Shown: positions 15,564-27,927 of the stretch, piece by piece | Layout: the number at the start of each line of letters is the position of its first letter | How positions within the stretch are numbered: the first letter of the stretch is position 1 | Assembly (NCBI RefSeq): GCF_025699295.1 | Contig: NZ_JAILWB010000004.1 | Location: 186,001-250,000 of the forward strand | Length of the DNA stretch: 64,000 bases | From: Hydrogenophaga sp. | Lineage (GTDB): Bacteria > Pseudomonadota > Gammaproteobacteria > Burkholderiales > Burkholderiaceae_C | Direction of reading: 5' to 3' | The notes under the pieces: model-generated | Databases searched by the model: none | The model's input: only the letters and a program-made list of their open reading frames with translations | What the model was told of the DNA's origin: nothing | Position numbers and translations under genes: made by a program

Positions 15564-16859
15564 CTACATCCGGGAGGGCAGCCACAACGCGATCTGCGGG
15601 AACCACCACAGCAGCAGCAAAGCCAGCACCATCAGGAAGAAGTAGGGCGCGCAGACGCGCGCGATCCAGGTGATCTCGCGTTGCGTCATGCCCTGCAGCA
15701 CGAACAGGTTGAAGCCCACGGGCGGCGTGATCTGCGCCATTTCCACCACGATCACCAGGTAGATGCCGAACCAGATCAGGTCGATGCCGGCGGCGGTGAC
15801 GGTGGGCAGGATCACGCCCATGGTCAGCACGATCATGGAGATGCCGTCGAGAAAACAGCCGAGCAGGATGTAGAACAGCGCCAGAGCGATCAGCAGCACC
15901 GCGGGTGACAGGTTCAGGCCGGTGACGAACTCGGCCAGGTGGCGTGGCAGCCCGATGTAGCCCATGGCCAGGGTGAGAAACGCCGCGCCCGCGAGGATGA
16001 GCGCGATCATGCAGTACAGGCGCGTGGCGCCGAGCAGCGAGTCGCGGAAGGTGCGCCAGTTCAGCGAGCCCTGGGCGGCCGAGAGGATGAGCGCGCCCAC
16101 CACGCCCACGGCCGCGGCCTCGGTGGCCGTGGCGATGCCGGTGTAGATGGTGCCGATCACGCCACCGATGAGCAGCAGCACCGGAATCAGGTGGCGCGAC
16201 TCGTCGAGCTTCTGCAGCAAGGTCATGCGCGTGTCGCTGCGCGGCACCTTGTCCGGGTTGAGCAGCGCCCAGACCATCAGATGGCCGCTGAACAGGGCCG
16301 CGAGCAGCAGGCCGGGCAGCATGCCCGCGACGAACAGCCGGGCAATCGACACTTCGGCGGCGACACCGTAGACGATCATGACGATGGAGGGCGGGATCAG
16401 CAGGCCCAGCGTGCTGGCGCCGCCGAGCGAGCCCACGATCTTCTCGGCCGGGTAGCCACGCTGGCTGAGCTCGGGAATGCTCATCTTGCCGATGGTGGCG
16501 CAGGTGGCAGCCGACGAACCCGAGACCGCGGCGAAGATGGTGCTGCCCAGGATGTTGGTGTGCAGCAGCCGCCCCGGCAGGGCATTGACCCAGGGCGCGA
16601 GGCCGCGGAACATGCTCTCCGAGAGTTTGGTGCGGAACAGGATCTCGCCCATCCACACGAACAGCGGCAGCGCGGTCAGCGTCCAGCTGCTGGCTGCACC
16701 CCAGATGGTGATGGCCATGGCGTCGCCTGCGGGCCGCGAGGAAAACAGCTCCATGCCGATCCAGGCCACGCCGGCCAGCGTGAGGCCGATCCACACGCCG
16801 CTGCCGAGCAGGGCGAAGAGCGAGACGATCAGCAGGGTGATGACCACGACCTCATTCAT
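15564..16859 (-). CDS. TRAP transporter large permease DctM (system 1)
   Basis: A 431-residue, strongly hydrophobic DctM/TRAP-L protein with about 12 membrane segments. Family motifs include LPLFVWMGEILFRTKLSESMF, AAVSGSSAATCATIG, LLIPPSIVMIVYG and AQITPPVGFNLFVLQG. It is the Na+-coupled elevator subunit. It overlaps the small permease gene by 8 bp. It is closely similar to the DctM at 22034 (same motifs in the same order), so the two systems look like diverged duplicates. Confidence 0.93.
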   Translation of the reverse strand: MNEVVVITLLIVSLFALLGSGVWIGLTLAGVAWIGMELFSSRPAGDAMAITIWGAASSWTLTALPLFVWMGEILFRTKLSESMFRGLAPWVNALPGRLLHTNILGSTIFAAVSGSSAATCATIGKMSIPELSQRGYPAEKIVGSLGGASTLGLLIPPSIVMIVYGVAAEVSIARLFVAGMLPGLLLAALFSGHLMVWALLNPDKVPRSDTRMTLLQKLDESRHLIPVLLLIGGVIGTIYTGIATATEAAAVGVVGALILSAAQGSLNWRTFRDSLLGATRLYCMIALILAGAAFLTLAMGYIGLPRHLAEFVTGLNLSPAVLLIALALFYILLGCFLDGISMIVLTMGVILPTVTAAGIDLIWFGIYLVIVVEMAQITPPVGFNLFVLQGMTQREITWIARVCAPYFFLMVLALLLLWWFPQIALWLPSRM

Positions 16860-17355
16860 GGCGCGTCTCCGCCGGGCCGTGGGCGCGCTTGCGCAGGTAT
16901 TCGAGCACCCATTCGTCGATGAAGGCGATCAGCAGCACCGTGGTGCCCACGCCCATGAGGATCTGCGGGATCCACAGTGGCGTGGCGTCGGCCGCGGTGG
17001 AAATGTCGTGGTAGGTGTGCGACTGCCAGGCCAGGCGCCAGGCGTAGACCGCCAGCAGGCCGGCGAGCAGCACCGCCACCGAGAGCGACCAGAGTTCGAG
17101 GCCGCGCCGCGCGCCGCCCGTGAGCTTGCCGATGATCAGCGTCACACGGATGTGCTCGCCGCTCTTGAGCGTGTGGGCCAGCGCCAGGAAGCCGGCGCCG
17201 GCCATGGCATAGCCGGCGTAGGCGTCGGTGCCGGGCACATAGAACTGCAGCAAACGCCCGAAGATGGACAGCAGCACCATGATCAGCACACCGATCATGA
17301 ACAACGCGGCCAGCCAGGCCGCGCCGAGGTAGAGGGCATCGAGCGATTTGCGCAT
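16852..17355 (-). CDS. TRAP transporter small permease DctQ (system 1)
   Basis: A 167-residue DctQ/TRAP-S protein with four predicted membrane segments and the conserved region TDAYAGYAMAGAGFLALAHT followed by GEHIRVTL; TPLWIPQ occurs near the fourth segment. It overlaps dctM by 8 bp and is separated from the binding-protein gene by 131 bp holding a GC-rich repeat. Such gaps often lower permease expression relative to the binding protein. Confidence 0.93.
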   Translation of the reverse strand: MRKSLDALYLGAAWLAALFMIGVLIMVLLSIFGRLLQFYVPGTDAYAGYAMAGAGFLALAHTLKSGEHIRVTLIIGKLTGGARRGLELWSLSVAVLLAGLLAVYAWRLAWQSHTYHDISTAADATPLWIPQILMGVGTTVLLIAFIDEWVLEYLRKRAHGPAETRHE

Positions 17356-17444
17356 GGGGATGTGACTTCAATGGAATGACCCGTTGCGCGTGCCCGGGTC
17401 CAACCCAGCGGGCACCGCGGAACTGGCTCTGCCAGGCCGCAGGT

Positions 17445-17486
17445 GCCGCCCCCTTGAGGGGGTCGCGCGGAGCGCGGCGGGGGTGG
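17445..17486. repeat. GC-rich Comamonadaceae-type intergenic repeat
   Basis: The sequence contains CCCCCTTGAGGGGG followed by a GCGCGGAGCGCGGC hairpin and a G run. This composite-hairpin layout matches the element at 63193-63268 and intergenic repeats I associate with Comamonadaceae genomes. It lies between dctP1 and dctQ1 inside an apparent operon and could attenuate or process the transcript. Confidence 0.5.
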
Positions 17487-18452
17487 CTACTTCCGGTACG
17501 CGTCGAGCATGGCCTGGCCTTCGGGGCCGGCCTTGCCCAGCCATTCCTTGACCATGGTCTCGCCGACCTTCTGCATGTCGGCCTTGAGGGCGGCCGAGGG
17601 TGGCTCCACCGCCATGCCGTTGGCCTTGAGCGTGGCCAGGGTGTCGGTATTGACCTTCTCGGAGGCGGCCCAGCCCCGCGCCTCGGCGGCAGCGCCGGCC
17701 TTGAGCAGGGCGTCCTGCGTGGGTTTGTCCAGCGCGTCGAAAGCGCGCTTGTTCACGATGACGGCGTTCTTGGGCAGCCAGGCCTGCACGTCGTAGTAGA
17801 ACTTCAGGTGTTCGTAGAGCTTGCTGTCCACACCGGTGGCGCCCGAGGTCATGTTGGCTTCGACCACGCCGGTGGCCAGCGCCTGCGAGAGCTCGGCGGC
17901 CTGCACCGTGACCGGCTGCGCGCCCACCAATTCGGCGATGCGCGAGGTGGCCGGGCTGTAGGCGCGCCACTTCGCGCCCTTGAGGTCGGCGGCGCTGGCC
18001 AGCGGCTTCTTGCTGTAGATGCCCTGCGGCGGCCATGGCACGGCGTAGAGCAGCTTCATGCCCTGTTCGTCCAGCTTCTTCTCCAGGATGGGCTTTTGCG
18101 CCAGGTACAGCTTCTTCGAGTCGGCGTAGCTGGTGGCCAGGAAGGGCAGGCCGTCGGCACCGAACATCTGCCATTCGTTCTGGTAGGCCGCCAGCAGGAT
18201 CTCGCCGGCCTGTGCCTGGCCGCCCTGCACGGCGCGCTTGATCTCGGGGGCCTTGAACAGCGAGGCACCGGGATGCACCGTGATCTGCAGCTTGCCGCCG
18301 GTGGCCTTGTCGACATCGGTCGCGAAGGTGGCCAGGTTGACCGAGTGGAAGTTGGTGGCCGGGTAGGCGGCGGGCAGGTCCCACTTGGTCTGCGCGTGAG
18401 CGCCGGTGCTCAGCGCCAGCGCGGCGGCCATCATGGCAAATTGGTGCTTCAT
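17487..18452 (-). CDS. TRAP substrate-binding protein DctP (system 1)
   Basis: A 321-residue periplasmic receptor with a Sec signal peptide (cleavage after THGAHA-like TGAHA, mature start QTKWDLP). It shows the DctP motifs PFLATSYADSKKLY, AVPWPPQGIY and WRAYSPATSRIAEL; the Arg of the last is the family's carboxylate-binding residue. The mature start and binding-site region resemble the second DctP at 20450. The ATG at 18452 was chosen because it begins the signal peptide. The neighbourhood suggests 5-oxoproline as ligand (inference). Confidence 0.9.
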   Translation of the reverse strand: MKHQFAMMAAALALSTGAHAQTKWDLPAAYPATNFHSVNLATFATDVDKATGGKLQITVHPGASLFKAPEIKRAVQGGQAQAGEILLAAYQNEWQMFGADGLPFLATSYADSKKLYLAQKPILEKKLDEQGMKLLYAVPWPPQGIYSKKPLASAADLKGAKWRAYSPATSRIAELVGAQPVTVQAAELSQALATGVVEANMTSGATGVDSKLYEHLKFYYDVQAWLPKNAVIVNKRAFDALDKPTQDALLKAGAAAEARGWAASEKVNTDTLATLKANGMAVEPPSAALKADMQKVGETMVKEWLGKAGPEGQAMLDAYRK

Positions 18453-18491
18453 GGTTTCTCCGGGACAATGGTGGAATGAAGAGGAACGACA

Positions 18492-18501
18492 GCATAAATG
18501 C
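18492..18501. promoter_or_regulatory. Candidate LysR-type operator in the dctP1/lysR divergent region
   Basis: GCATAAATGC (arms GCAT/ATGC) is the only AT-rich dyad in the 94-bp divergent region between dctP1 and the LysR gene. LysR proteins usually bind such divergent regions. The match to the T-N11-A pattern is weak. Confidence 0.3.
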
Positions 18502-18546
18502 AAATAGCGGGCCAGGCGTCAGGGTGTTTTCCCCGGGGCCTGGCGC

Positions 18547-19506
18547 ATGAACCTGCGCTTCGTCGAGGCGTTCTACTGGGTCGCCTCGCTCAAGAGCGTC
18601 ACGCGCGCGGCCGACAAACTGTTCCTCACGCAGTCGGCCATGTCCAGCCGTATCGCGGCGCTGGAAGAGGAACTGGGTGTGCTGCTGCTGGACCGGCGCG
18701 ACAAGCAGTTCCGTCTGACCGTGGCGGGCGCGCGCTTCTTCACCTACGCGCAACGCATGCTGGCGTTGCAGCGCGAGGCCAAGGCCGAGATGGGTTCGGG
18801 CGCGGCGCTGGCGGTTTCGCTGCGCATTGGCGCCATCGAGTCGGTGCTGCACTCCTGGCTGATTCCCTGGATCGAGAAGCTGCGAACCGACCACCCGGCG
18901 CTGGCGCTGGAGCTCACGGTGGAGACCACGCCCATCCTGGTCGAGCAGGTGCAGCGCGGCACGCAGGACATCGTGTTCGCCGCACTGCCCGCAGCGGCCG
19001 ATGGCGTGCGCAGCCACAACCTGCCGCCGATGGAGATGGTCTTCATCGGTCATGCGCAGCGCCACCGCAAGCGCCGCTACGCCCTGGACGACCTGGCCGC
19101 GCTGGAGCTGCTGACTTTCCAGCGCGGATCGCATCCGCACGTGGCCCTGCTCGACCTGTTCCGTCAGGAGGAAGTGGAGCCCGGGCGCGTGCATACGATT
19201 TCGTCGATCTCGGCCATGGTGCAACTGGTGCAGGGCGGATTCGGCGTGGCCACCTTGCCGCTCAATGCTGTGCGCCGCATGCACAACTCCCCCGACCTGC
19301 GTCCGCTGGCCTGCGACCACGCGCTGCAGCCGCTGCCCATCCACGCCAGCTACCGCACCGACCCGACCACCGACGCGGTGGAGACGGTGCTGAAGTCGGC
19401 GCTGGCCTTCGTCGAGGCACTGCCGGGCACACGGGCGCGCGTCGCGCGTGCACCATCCGGGCGCGCGACGCCCCGTTCCAGAGCATCGAAAAAGTCGATG
19501 ACGTAA
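18547..19506 (+). CDS. LysR-family transcriptional regulator
   Basis: A 319-residue LysR protein. The N-terminal HTH is typical (FVEAFYWVASLKSVTRAADKL, then LTQSAMSSRIAALEEELG), followed by a substrate-binding-like effector domain (residues about 90-295) and a basic low-complexity tail. It sits between two mirror-image TRAP systems, divergent from dctP1 and upstream of the UPF0317 gene. It is the obvious candidate regulator of the whole uptake cluster, with its substrate or 5-oxoproline as effector (inference). Confidence 0.9.
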   Translation: MNLRFVEAFYWVASLKSVTRAADKLFLTQSAMSSRIAALEEELGVLLLDRRDKQFRLTVAGARFFTYAQRMLALQREAKAEMGSGAALAVSLRIGAIESVLHSWLIPWIEKLRTDHPALALELTVETTPILVEQVQRGTQDIVFAALPAAADGVRSHNLPPMEMVFIGHAQRHRKRRYALDDLAALELLTFQRGSHPHVALLDLFRQEEVEPGRVHTISSISAMVQLVQGGFGVATLPLNAVRRMHNSPDLRPLACDHALQPLPIHASYRTDPTTDAVETVLKSALAFVEALPGTRARVARAPSGRATPRSRASKKSMT

Positions 19507-19522
19507 GCGAAAAATTTTGAAT

Positions 19523-19551
19523 TTGAACTGCTGACGACCGCACTCCACAAT
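19523..19551 (+). promoter_or_regulatory. Candidate sigma-70 promoter for the UPF0317-TRAP-oplAH operon
   Basis: TTGAAC (19523-19528) and CACAAT (19546-19551) are spaced by 17 bp, about 45 bp before the GTG start of the UPF0317 gene. The -10 is imperfect, so this is a tentative call. Confidence 0.35.
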
Positions 19552-19597
19552 CCGCCCAACGTCATCACGGTGACATGTGGAAACAAGAGGAGTCGCA

Positions 19598-20422
19598 GTG
19601 CGATCAGCTTTGCAATCGGCGGTGGAGGTGTTCGGCCAGGACGGCATGCAGCGCGCATCCCATGTGCGCGCCCTGATCCGCCAGGGCCTGTGGACCTCGC
19701 ACACCAGCGGCCTGGCCGACGAGCATGTGCAGGGCAACGTCGTCATCCTGCCGCAGGCACTGGCCGGTGATTTCCTGCGCTACTGCCAGCGCAACCCCAA
19801 GCCCTGTCCGCTGCTGGCCGTGTCGGAGCCGGGCGAACGGCGGCTGCCCACCCTGGGTGCCGACATCGACATCTGCACCGACGTGCCGCGCTACCGCGTG
19901 TGGCACGACGGGGACCTGGTGGACGAGCCCACCGACATCGCGGCGCTCTGGCGCGACGATCTGGTGAGCTTCGTCATCGGCTGCTCGTTTTCGTTCGAGC
20001 AGGCGCTGATGGAAGCCGGCCTGCCGCTGCGCCACGTCGAGCAGGGTCGCAATGTAGCGATGTTCCGCACCCGCATCGCCACCGAGGCGGCCGGCCCGTT
20101 CCAGGGCCCGCTGGTGGTGACGATGCGGCCGATGAAGGCGGCCGACGTGATCCGCGCCGTGCAGGTCACCTCGCGCTTTCCCACCGTTCATGGGGCACCG
20201 GTGCACATCGGTGACCCTTCCCTGATCGGCATTGCCGACCTGTCGAAGCCGGACTACGGCGACGCCGTCGACGTCATGCCCGATGAACTGCCGGTGTTCT
20301 GGGCCTGTGGTGTCACGCCACAGGCCGCGATCCAGCAGGCCCGCCCCGCGTTCTGCATCACCCACGCCCCCGGCGCGATGCTGATCACCGACCTTCTCAA
20401 CAACCAGCTGGCCAGTTTCTGA
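19598..20422 (+). CDS. UPF0317/YcsI-family (DUF1445) putative hydro-lyase
   Basis: A 274-residue protein of the DUF1445/YcsI family. Recognisable segments are [58 protein letters not shown] and FWACGVTPQ near the C-terminus. I chose the GTG at 19598 because AGAGGAG lies 6 nt upstream; an earlier GTG (19577) lacks one. The Bacillus relative ycsI lies beside the 5-oxoprolinase genes pxpB and pxpC, and a UPF0317 domain occurs in the mammalian protein DGLUCY, named D-glutamate cyclase (5-oxoproline formation). With a 5-oxoprolinase in the same operon, a role in 5-oxoproline or D-glutamate metabolism is likely; the exact reaction is unproven. Confidence 0.85.
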   Translation: MRSALQSAVEVFGQDGMQRASHVRALIRQGLWTSHTSGLADEHVQGNVVILPQALAGDFLRYCQRNPKPCPLLAVSEPGERRLPTLGADIDICTDVPRYRVWHDGDLVDEPTDIAALWRDDLVSFVIGCSFSFEQALMEAGLPLRHVEQGRNVAMFRTRIATEAAGPFQGPLVVTMRPMKAADVIRAVQVTSRFPTVHGAPVHIGDPSLIGIADLSKPDYGDAVDVMPDELPVFWACGVTPQAAIQQARPAFCITHAPGAMLITDLLNNQLASF

Positions 20423-20449
20423 GCCGGTGTCCGAACCAGGAGCCTTCCG

Positions 20450-21415
20450 ATGAAAAAGATGATGTTCAGCCTCTGCGCGCTCACGCTCGCCGGTGCCGCC
20501 GCGGCGCAGACCAAGTGGGACCTGCCCACCGGCTACTCGGCCAACAGCTTCCAGACCCAGAACGTGCAGCAGTTCGCCAACGAGGTGGAGCAGCTCACCG
20601 GCGGCAAGCTCAAGATCACCGTGCATGCGGGCGGTTCGCTGTACAAGGCCAACGAGATCAAGCGCGCGGTACAGACCGGCCAGGTGCCGGCGGCCGAGTT
20701 CATCCTCTCGGGTTCGGCCAACGAGAACCCGCTGTTCGGCCTGGACTCGATTCCCTTCCTGGCCACCAGCTACCCCGCCGCCCGGCGCCTCTACGAAGCG
20801 GGCAAGCCGGTGCAGGACAAGCTGCTGGCCTCGCAGGGCATGAAGCTGCTGTTCACCGTGCCGTGGCCGGGCCAGTCGCTGTATTCGGTCAAGCCCGTGA
20901 ACTCGCCGGCCGACCTGGCCGGCACCAAGATGCGCGCCTACAACCCGGCCACCACGCGCATCGCCCAGATGCTCAAGGCCCAGCCGGTCACCATCCAGCT
21001 CGCCGAGCTGCCGCAGGCCCTGGCCACCGGTGGCGTGCAGACCTTCCTCACCTCCAGCGCCAGCGGTGTCGAGAGCAAGCTGCACGAGCAGGTGAAGTAC
21101 TTCTACCCGGTCAGCGCCTGGCTGCCGCGCAACGCCACCGTGGTGAACCAGAAGGCCTTCGATGCGCTGGACAGGCCCACGCAGGACGCGGTGCTCAAGG
21201 CCGCGGCCTCGGCCGAGCAGCGTGGCTGGATCACCAGCGAGCGCCTGGACGGCGAGTTCATCAAGGAACTCGGCGCCAGGGGCATGACCATCGCCGCGCC
21301 CTCGGAGAGCGTGAAGAAGGAACTGGCTTCCATCGGCGAAACCATGACCGCCGACTGGCTCAAGACCGCCGGCCCTGAGGGGCAGGCCGTGATCGACGCC
21401 TACCGCAGCCGGTAA
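20450..21415 (+). CDS. TRAP substrate-binding protein DctP (system 2)
   Basis: A 321-residue periplasmic receptor with a signal peptide ending AGAAAA and mature start QTKWDLPTGYS. DctP motifs include PFLATSYPAARRLYEAG, TVPWPGQSLYS and MRAYNPATTRIAQML with the conserved Arg. It is 27 bp after the UPF0317 gene, with an AGGAG-type site. A GC-rich stem follows its stop codon, a layout that commonly lets the receptor be made in excess over the permease. Confidence 0.93.
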   Translation: MKKMMFSLCALTLAGAAAAQTKWDLPTGYSANSFQTQNVQQFANEVEQLTGGKLKITVHAGGSLYKANEIKRAVQTGQVPAAEFILSGSANENPLFGLDSIPFLATSYPAARRLYEAGKPVQDKLLASQGMKLLFTVPWPGQSLYSVKPVNSPADLAGTKMRAYNPATTRIAQMLKAQPVTIQLAELPQALATGGVQTFLTSSASGVESKLHEQVKYFYPVSAWLPRNATVVNQKAFDALDRPTQDAVLKAAASAEQRGWITSERLDGEFIKELGARGMTIAAPSESVKKELASIGETMTADWLKTAGPEGQAVIDAYRSR

Positions 21416-21420
21416 GCGCC

Positions 21421-21435
21421 CGCCCGCCGCGGGCG
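21421..21435 (+). promoter_or_regulatory. GC-rich stem-loop between dctP2 and dctQ2
   Basis: CGCCCG and CGGGCG arms around a 3-nt loop, directly after the dctP2 stop and with no T tract. It is more likely an mRNA-stability or partial-attenuation hairpin inside the operon than a full terminator. Confidence 0.4.
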
Positions 21436-21495
21436 GTGGTTGCTGCTCGCGGTGTTTCTTCGCTGTGTTCCCTTGAACCGAACCAGGAGCGTGCG

Positions 21496-22005
21496 GTGGC
21501 TCAACTCGTCTTGCGTGTGTACCAGGGGCTGATGTTCCTGTCGTGCCTGTCCATGGTCGCGGCCTTCGGCACGGTGCTGCTCGGGGTGGTGGCGCGCCAG
21601 GCGCAGTGGGACATTCCCGGTCTGGACGCCTACGCCGGCTACGCCATCGCCTGTGCGCTGTTCCTGGCCTTGCCCTCGACCCTGCGCCACGGGGAGCACA
21701 TCCGGGTGACGCTGCTGCTCGACCGCGTGCCCGGACGGGTGCGCGCTGCGCTGGAATCGGCCGCCCTGGTCATCGGGCTGGGCATTGCGCTGGCCATGGC
21801 CTGGTACGCGGTGCGGCTGGTCTGGGTGTCCTGGGTCACGCACGACATCTCGCCGGGCGCGGACGTCACGCCGCTGTGGATCCCGCAGATCGGCATGGCA
21901 CTGGGTTGCGCGGGTTTCGCGCTGTCGTTCGCCCATGCGCTGCTGCTGCGCTGCCAGGGCGGGCATTTCATCGTGGTCGGCGCGCAGGCCGCGCGCACCG
22001 AGTGA
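21496..22005 (+). CDS. TRAP transporter small permease DctQ (system 2)
   Basis: A 169-residue four-helix DctQ protein. Its core (LDAYAGYAIACALFLALPST, GEHIRVTLLLDR, DVTPLWIPQ) mirrors the DctQ at 16852. The start is the GTG at 21496, with AGGAG 6 nt upstream; the longer frame to 21436 lacks a good ribosome-binding site. Confidence 0.9.
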   Translation: MAQLVLRVYQGLMFLSCLSMVAAFGTVLLGVVARQAQWDIPGLDAYAGYAIACALFLALPSTLRHGEHIRVTLLLDRVPGRVRAALESAALVIGLGIALAMAWYAVRLVWVSWVTHDISPGADVTPLWIPQIGMALGCAGFALSFAHALLLRCQGGHFIVVGAQAARTE

Positions 22006-22033
22006 ACCCACCACCCGAACCCGAGGAACTGCC

Positions 22034-23332
22034 ATGGATGTCCTGATTGCCGCCGGCCTGATGCTGCTGCTGCTGGCCCTGCTGGGCGGCGGCCTGTGGA
22101 TCGGCCTGTCGCTGCTCGCGGTGGCCCTGATCGGCATGGAGCTGTTCACCTCGCGCCCGGTGGGCGATAGCATGATGCTCACCATCTGGGGTTCGACATC
22201 GAGCTGGACCCTGACCGCGTTGCCGCTGTTCCTGTGGATGGGCGAGATCCTGTTCCGCAGCAAGCTCTCGGACGACATGTTCAAGGGCCTGGCCCCATGG
22301 CTGGAGCGCCTGCCCGGGCGGCTGCTGCACACCAACGTGGTCGGCTGCACGATCTTCGCGGCGATCTCGGGCTCCTCGGCCGCGACCTGCGCGACCATCG
22401 GCAAGATCACGCTGCCCGAGCTGAAAAAGCGCGGCTACCCCGACGACATCGCCGTGGGCACGCTGGCCGGCGCCGGCACGCTGGGCCTGCTCATTCCGCC
22501 GTCGATCATCATGATCGTCTACGGCGTGGCGGCCAACGTCTCGATCGCCAGGCTGTTCCTGGCCGGGGTGGTGCCAGGGCTGCTGCTGGGCCTGCTGTTC
22601 ATGGGCTACATCGCGGTGTGGGCGCTGCTGAACAAGGACAAGGTGCCTGCAGCCGGTGCGGCCATGAGCCTGGGTCAGAAGATCCATGCCTCGCGCCACC
22701 TGATTCCGGTGGTGTCGCTGATCGCGCTGGTGCTGGGCGGCATCTACAGCGGTGTGGCCACGCCCACCGAGGCCGCCGCGCTCGGCGTCGGTGGTGCGCT
22801 GCTGCTGGCGATGTTCGAGGGTTCCCTGAACTGGGCGCGCTTCAAGGACGGCCTGGTCGCTGCCTGCCGCGTGTACTGCATGATCGGCCTGATCCTGGCC
22901 GGCGCGGCATTCCTCACGCTGGCCATGGGCTTCATCGGCCTGCCGCGACACCTGGCCGAGTTCATCGGCGAACTGAACCTCTCGCCGTTCAGCCTGATGC
23001 TGCTGCTGGTCGTGTTCTTCATCGCGCTGGGTTGCTTCCTCGACGGCATCTCCATGGTGGTGCTGACCATCGCGGTGCTGCTGCCCACGGTGCAGGCCGC
23101 GGGTTTCGACCTGATCTGGTTCGGTGTCTTCATCGTGCTGGTGGTGGAGATGGCGCAGATCACGCCGCCGGTGGGCTTCAACCTGTTCGTCATCCAGGGG
23201 CTCACCCGCCGCGAGGTGACCTGGATCGCGCGCACCGCGCTGCCGCTGTTCCTGCTCATGATGGCGGCCGTGCTGCTGACCTACTTCGTGCCCGAGATCG
23301 TGCTGTGGCTGCCTGGCCGCATGCAGGGCTGA
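22034..23332 (+). CDS. TRAP transporter large permease DctM (system 2)
   Basis: A 432-residue DctM protein with the same motif set as its paralogue at 15564 (LPLFLWMGEILFRSKLSDDMF, AAISGSSAATCATIG, LLIPPSIIMIVYG, AQITPPVGFNLFV). The ATG at 22034 follows GAGGAACT. The in-frame stretch upstream to 21785 is a shadow of dctQ. Together with DctQ2 it should import the ligand delivered by DctP2, and perhaps by DctP3 encoded next. Confidence 0.93.
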   Translation: MDVLIAAGLMLLLLALLGGGLWIGLSLLAVALIGMELFTSRPVGDSMMLTIWGSTSSWTLTALPLFLWMGEILFRSKLSDDMFKGLAPWLERLPGRLLHTNVVGCTIFAAISGSSAATCATIGKITLPELKKRGYPDDIAVGTLAGAGTLGLLIPPSIIMIVYGVAANVSIARLFLAGVVPGLLLGLLFMGYIAVWALLNKDKVPAAGAAMSLGQKIHASRHLIPVVSLIALVLGGIYSGVATPTEAAALGVGGALLLAMFEGSLNWARFKDGLVAACRVYCMIGLILAGAAFLTLAMGFIGLPRHLAEFIGELNLSPFSLMLLLVVFFIALGCFLDGISMVVLTIAVLLPTVQAAGFDLIWFGVFIVLVVEMAQITPPVGFNLFVIQGLTRREVTWIARTALPLFLLMMAAVLLTYFVPEIVLWLPGRMQG

Positions 23333-23345
23333 ACAGGAGGACGCC

Positions 23346-24308
23346 ATGAAATGGTTTCTTCTGGTCGCGCTGGCCGCGGCCTCGGTGGCGCACGCCCAGA
23401 CGCGCTGGCAACTCGCCACCGGCTACCGCGCCGAGTCCTTCCACACGCAGAACATCGCGCAGTTCGCGGCCGAGGTGGAGCAGGCCACGGCCGGCGCACT
23501 GCGCATCGATGTGCGCCCCGACAACACGCTGTTCAAGCTCGCCGACATCCGCCAGGCAGTGCAGGAAGGCCAGGTCGAGGCGGGCGAGTCCATCATGACC
23601 AGCATGGTCGACGAGGTGCCCATCGCAGGCGCCGACGCGATTCCCTTCGTGGTCCACAGCTACGCCGATGCGCGCCGGCTCTGGCAGCTGCAGCGGCCCC
23701 TGATCGAAAAGCACTTTGCCGTGCGTGGCCTGCGGCCCCTGTACGCGGTGCCCTGGCCGCCGCAAGGCCTGTTCACCGGTTCACCGGTGCGTTCCGCGGC
23801 CGATTTCAAGGGCACGCGCATGCGCACCTACAACCAGTCCACCCGGCGCATCGCGCAGATGCTGGGCGCCACGCCGGTGGACGTGCCCATGGTCGAGGTC
23901 AACCGGGCCCTGGCCCGGCGCGAGATGGACAACATGATCACCTCGGCCGTGACCGGGGTGGAGAACCGTGTATGGGGCCAGATCGGCTTCTACTACGGCA
24001 TCAACGCCTGGTTCCCGAAGAACATTGTGTTCGTGAACGCGCGGGCCTTCGACGCCCTGCCCACCCCTGTGCGCGAGGCCGTGGTGCAGGCCGCCACCCG
24101 CGCCGAGGCACGCGGCTGGGCCCTGAGCGAGGCCGTGGCCAGCGACTCCACCCGTGAGCTGCAGCGCCAGGGCATGCGGGTGGAGCGCGCGCCCGCGGCG
24201 TTCGAGGCCGAGCTCAGGCGCCTGGGCGAGAAGTTCTCGCGCGAATGGGTGCAATCGGTCGGCAACGAGGCCAACGTGATTTTTGTGCCCTATTACTTTC
24301 AACGCTAA
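23346..24308 (+). CDS. Orphan third TRAP substrate-binding protein DctP
   Basis: A 320-residue periplasmic receptor with a short signal peptide (MKWFLLVALAAASVAHA). It retains PWPPQGLF and MRTYNQSTRRIAQMLG with the conserved Arg, but it is clearly more diverged from the other two DctPs (mature start QTRWQLATGYR; GESIMTSMVDEVP). It lies 13 bp after dctM2 and 12 bp before the 5-oxoprolinase gene and has no permease pair of its own. It may feed either DctQM pair, giving a second ligand specificity, or act as a sensor; both are inference. Confidence 0.88.
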   Translation: MKWFLLVALAAASVAHAQTRWQLATGYRAESFHTQNIAQFAAEVEQATAGALRIDVRPDNTLFKLADIRQAVQEGQVEAGESIMTSMVDEVPIAGADAIPFVVHSYADARRLWQLQRPLIEKHFAVRGLRPLYAVPWPPQGLFTGSPVRSAADFKGTRMRTYNQSTRRIAQMLGATPVDVPMVEVNRALARREMDNMITSAVTGVENRVWGQIGFYYGINAWFPKNIVFVNARAFDALPTPVREAVVQAATRAEARGWALSEAVASDSTRELQRQGMRVERAPAAFEAELRRLGEKFSREWVQSVGNEANVIFVPYYFQR

Positions 24309-24320
24309 AGTCCCGTCACC

Positions 24321-27920
<3,600 letters not shown>

Positions 27921-27927
27921 CGGGGGT

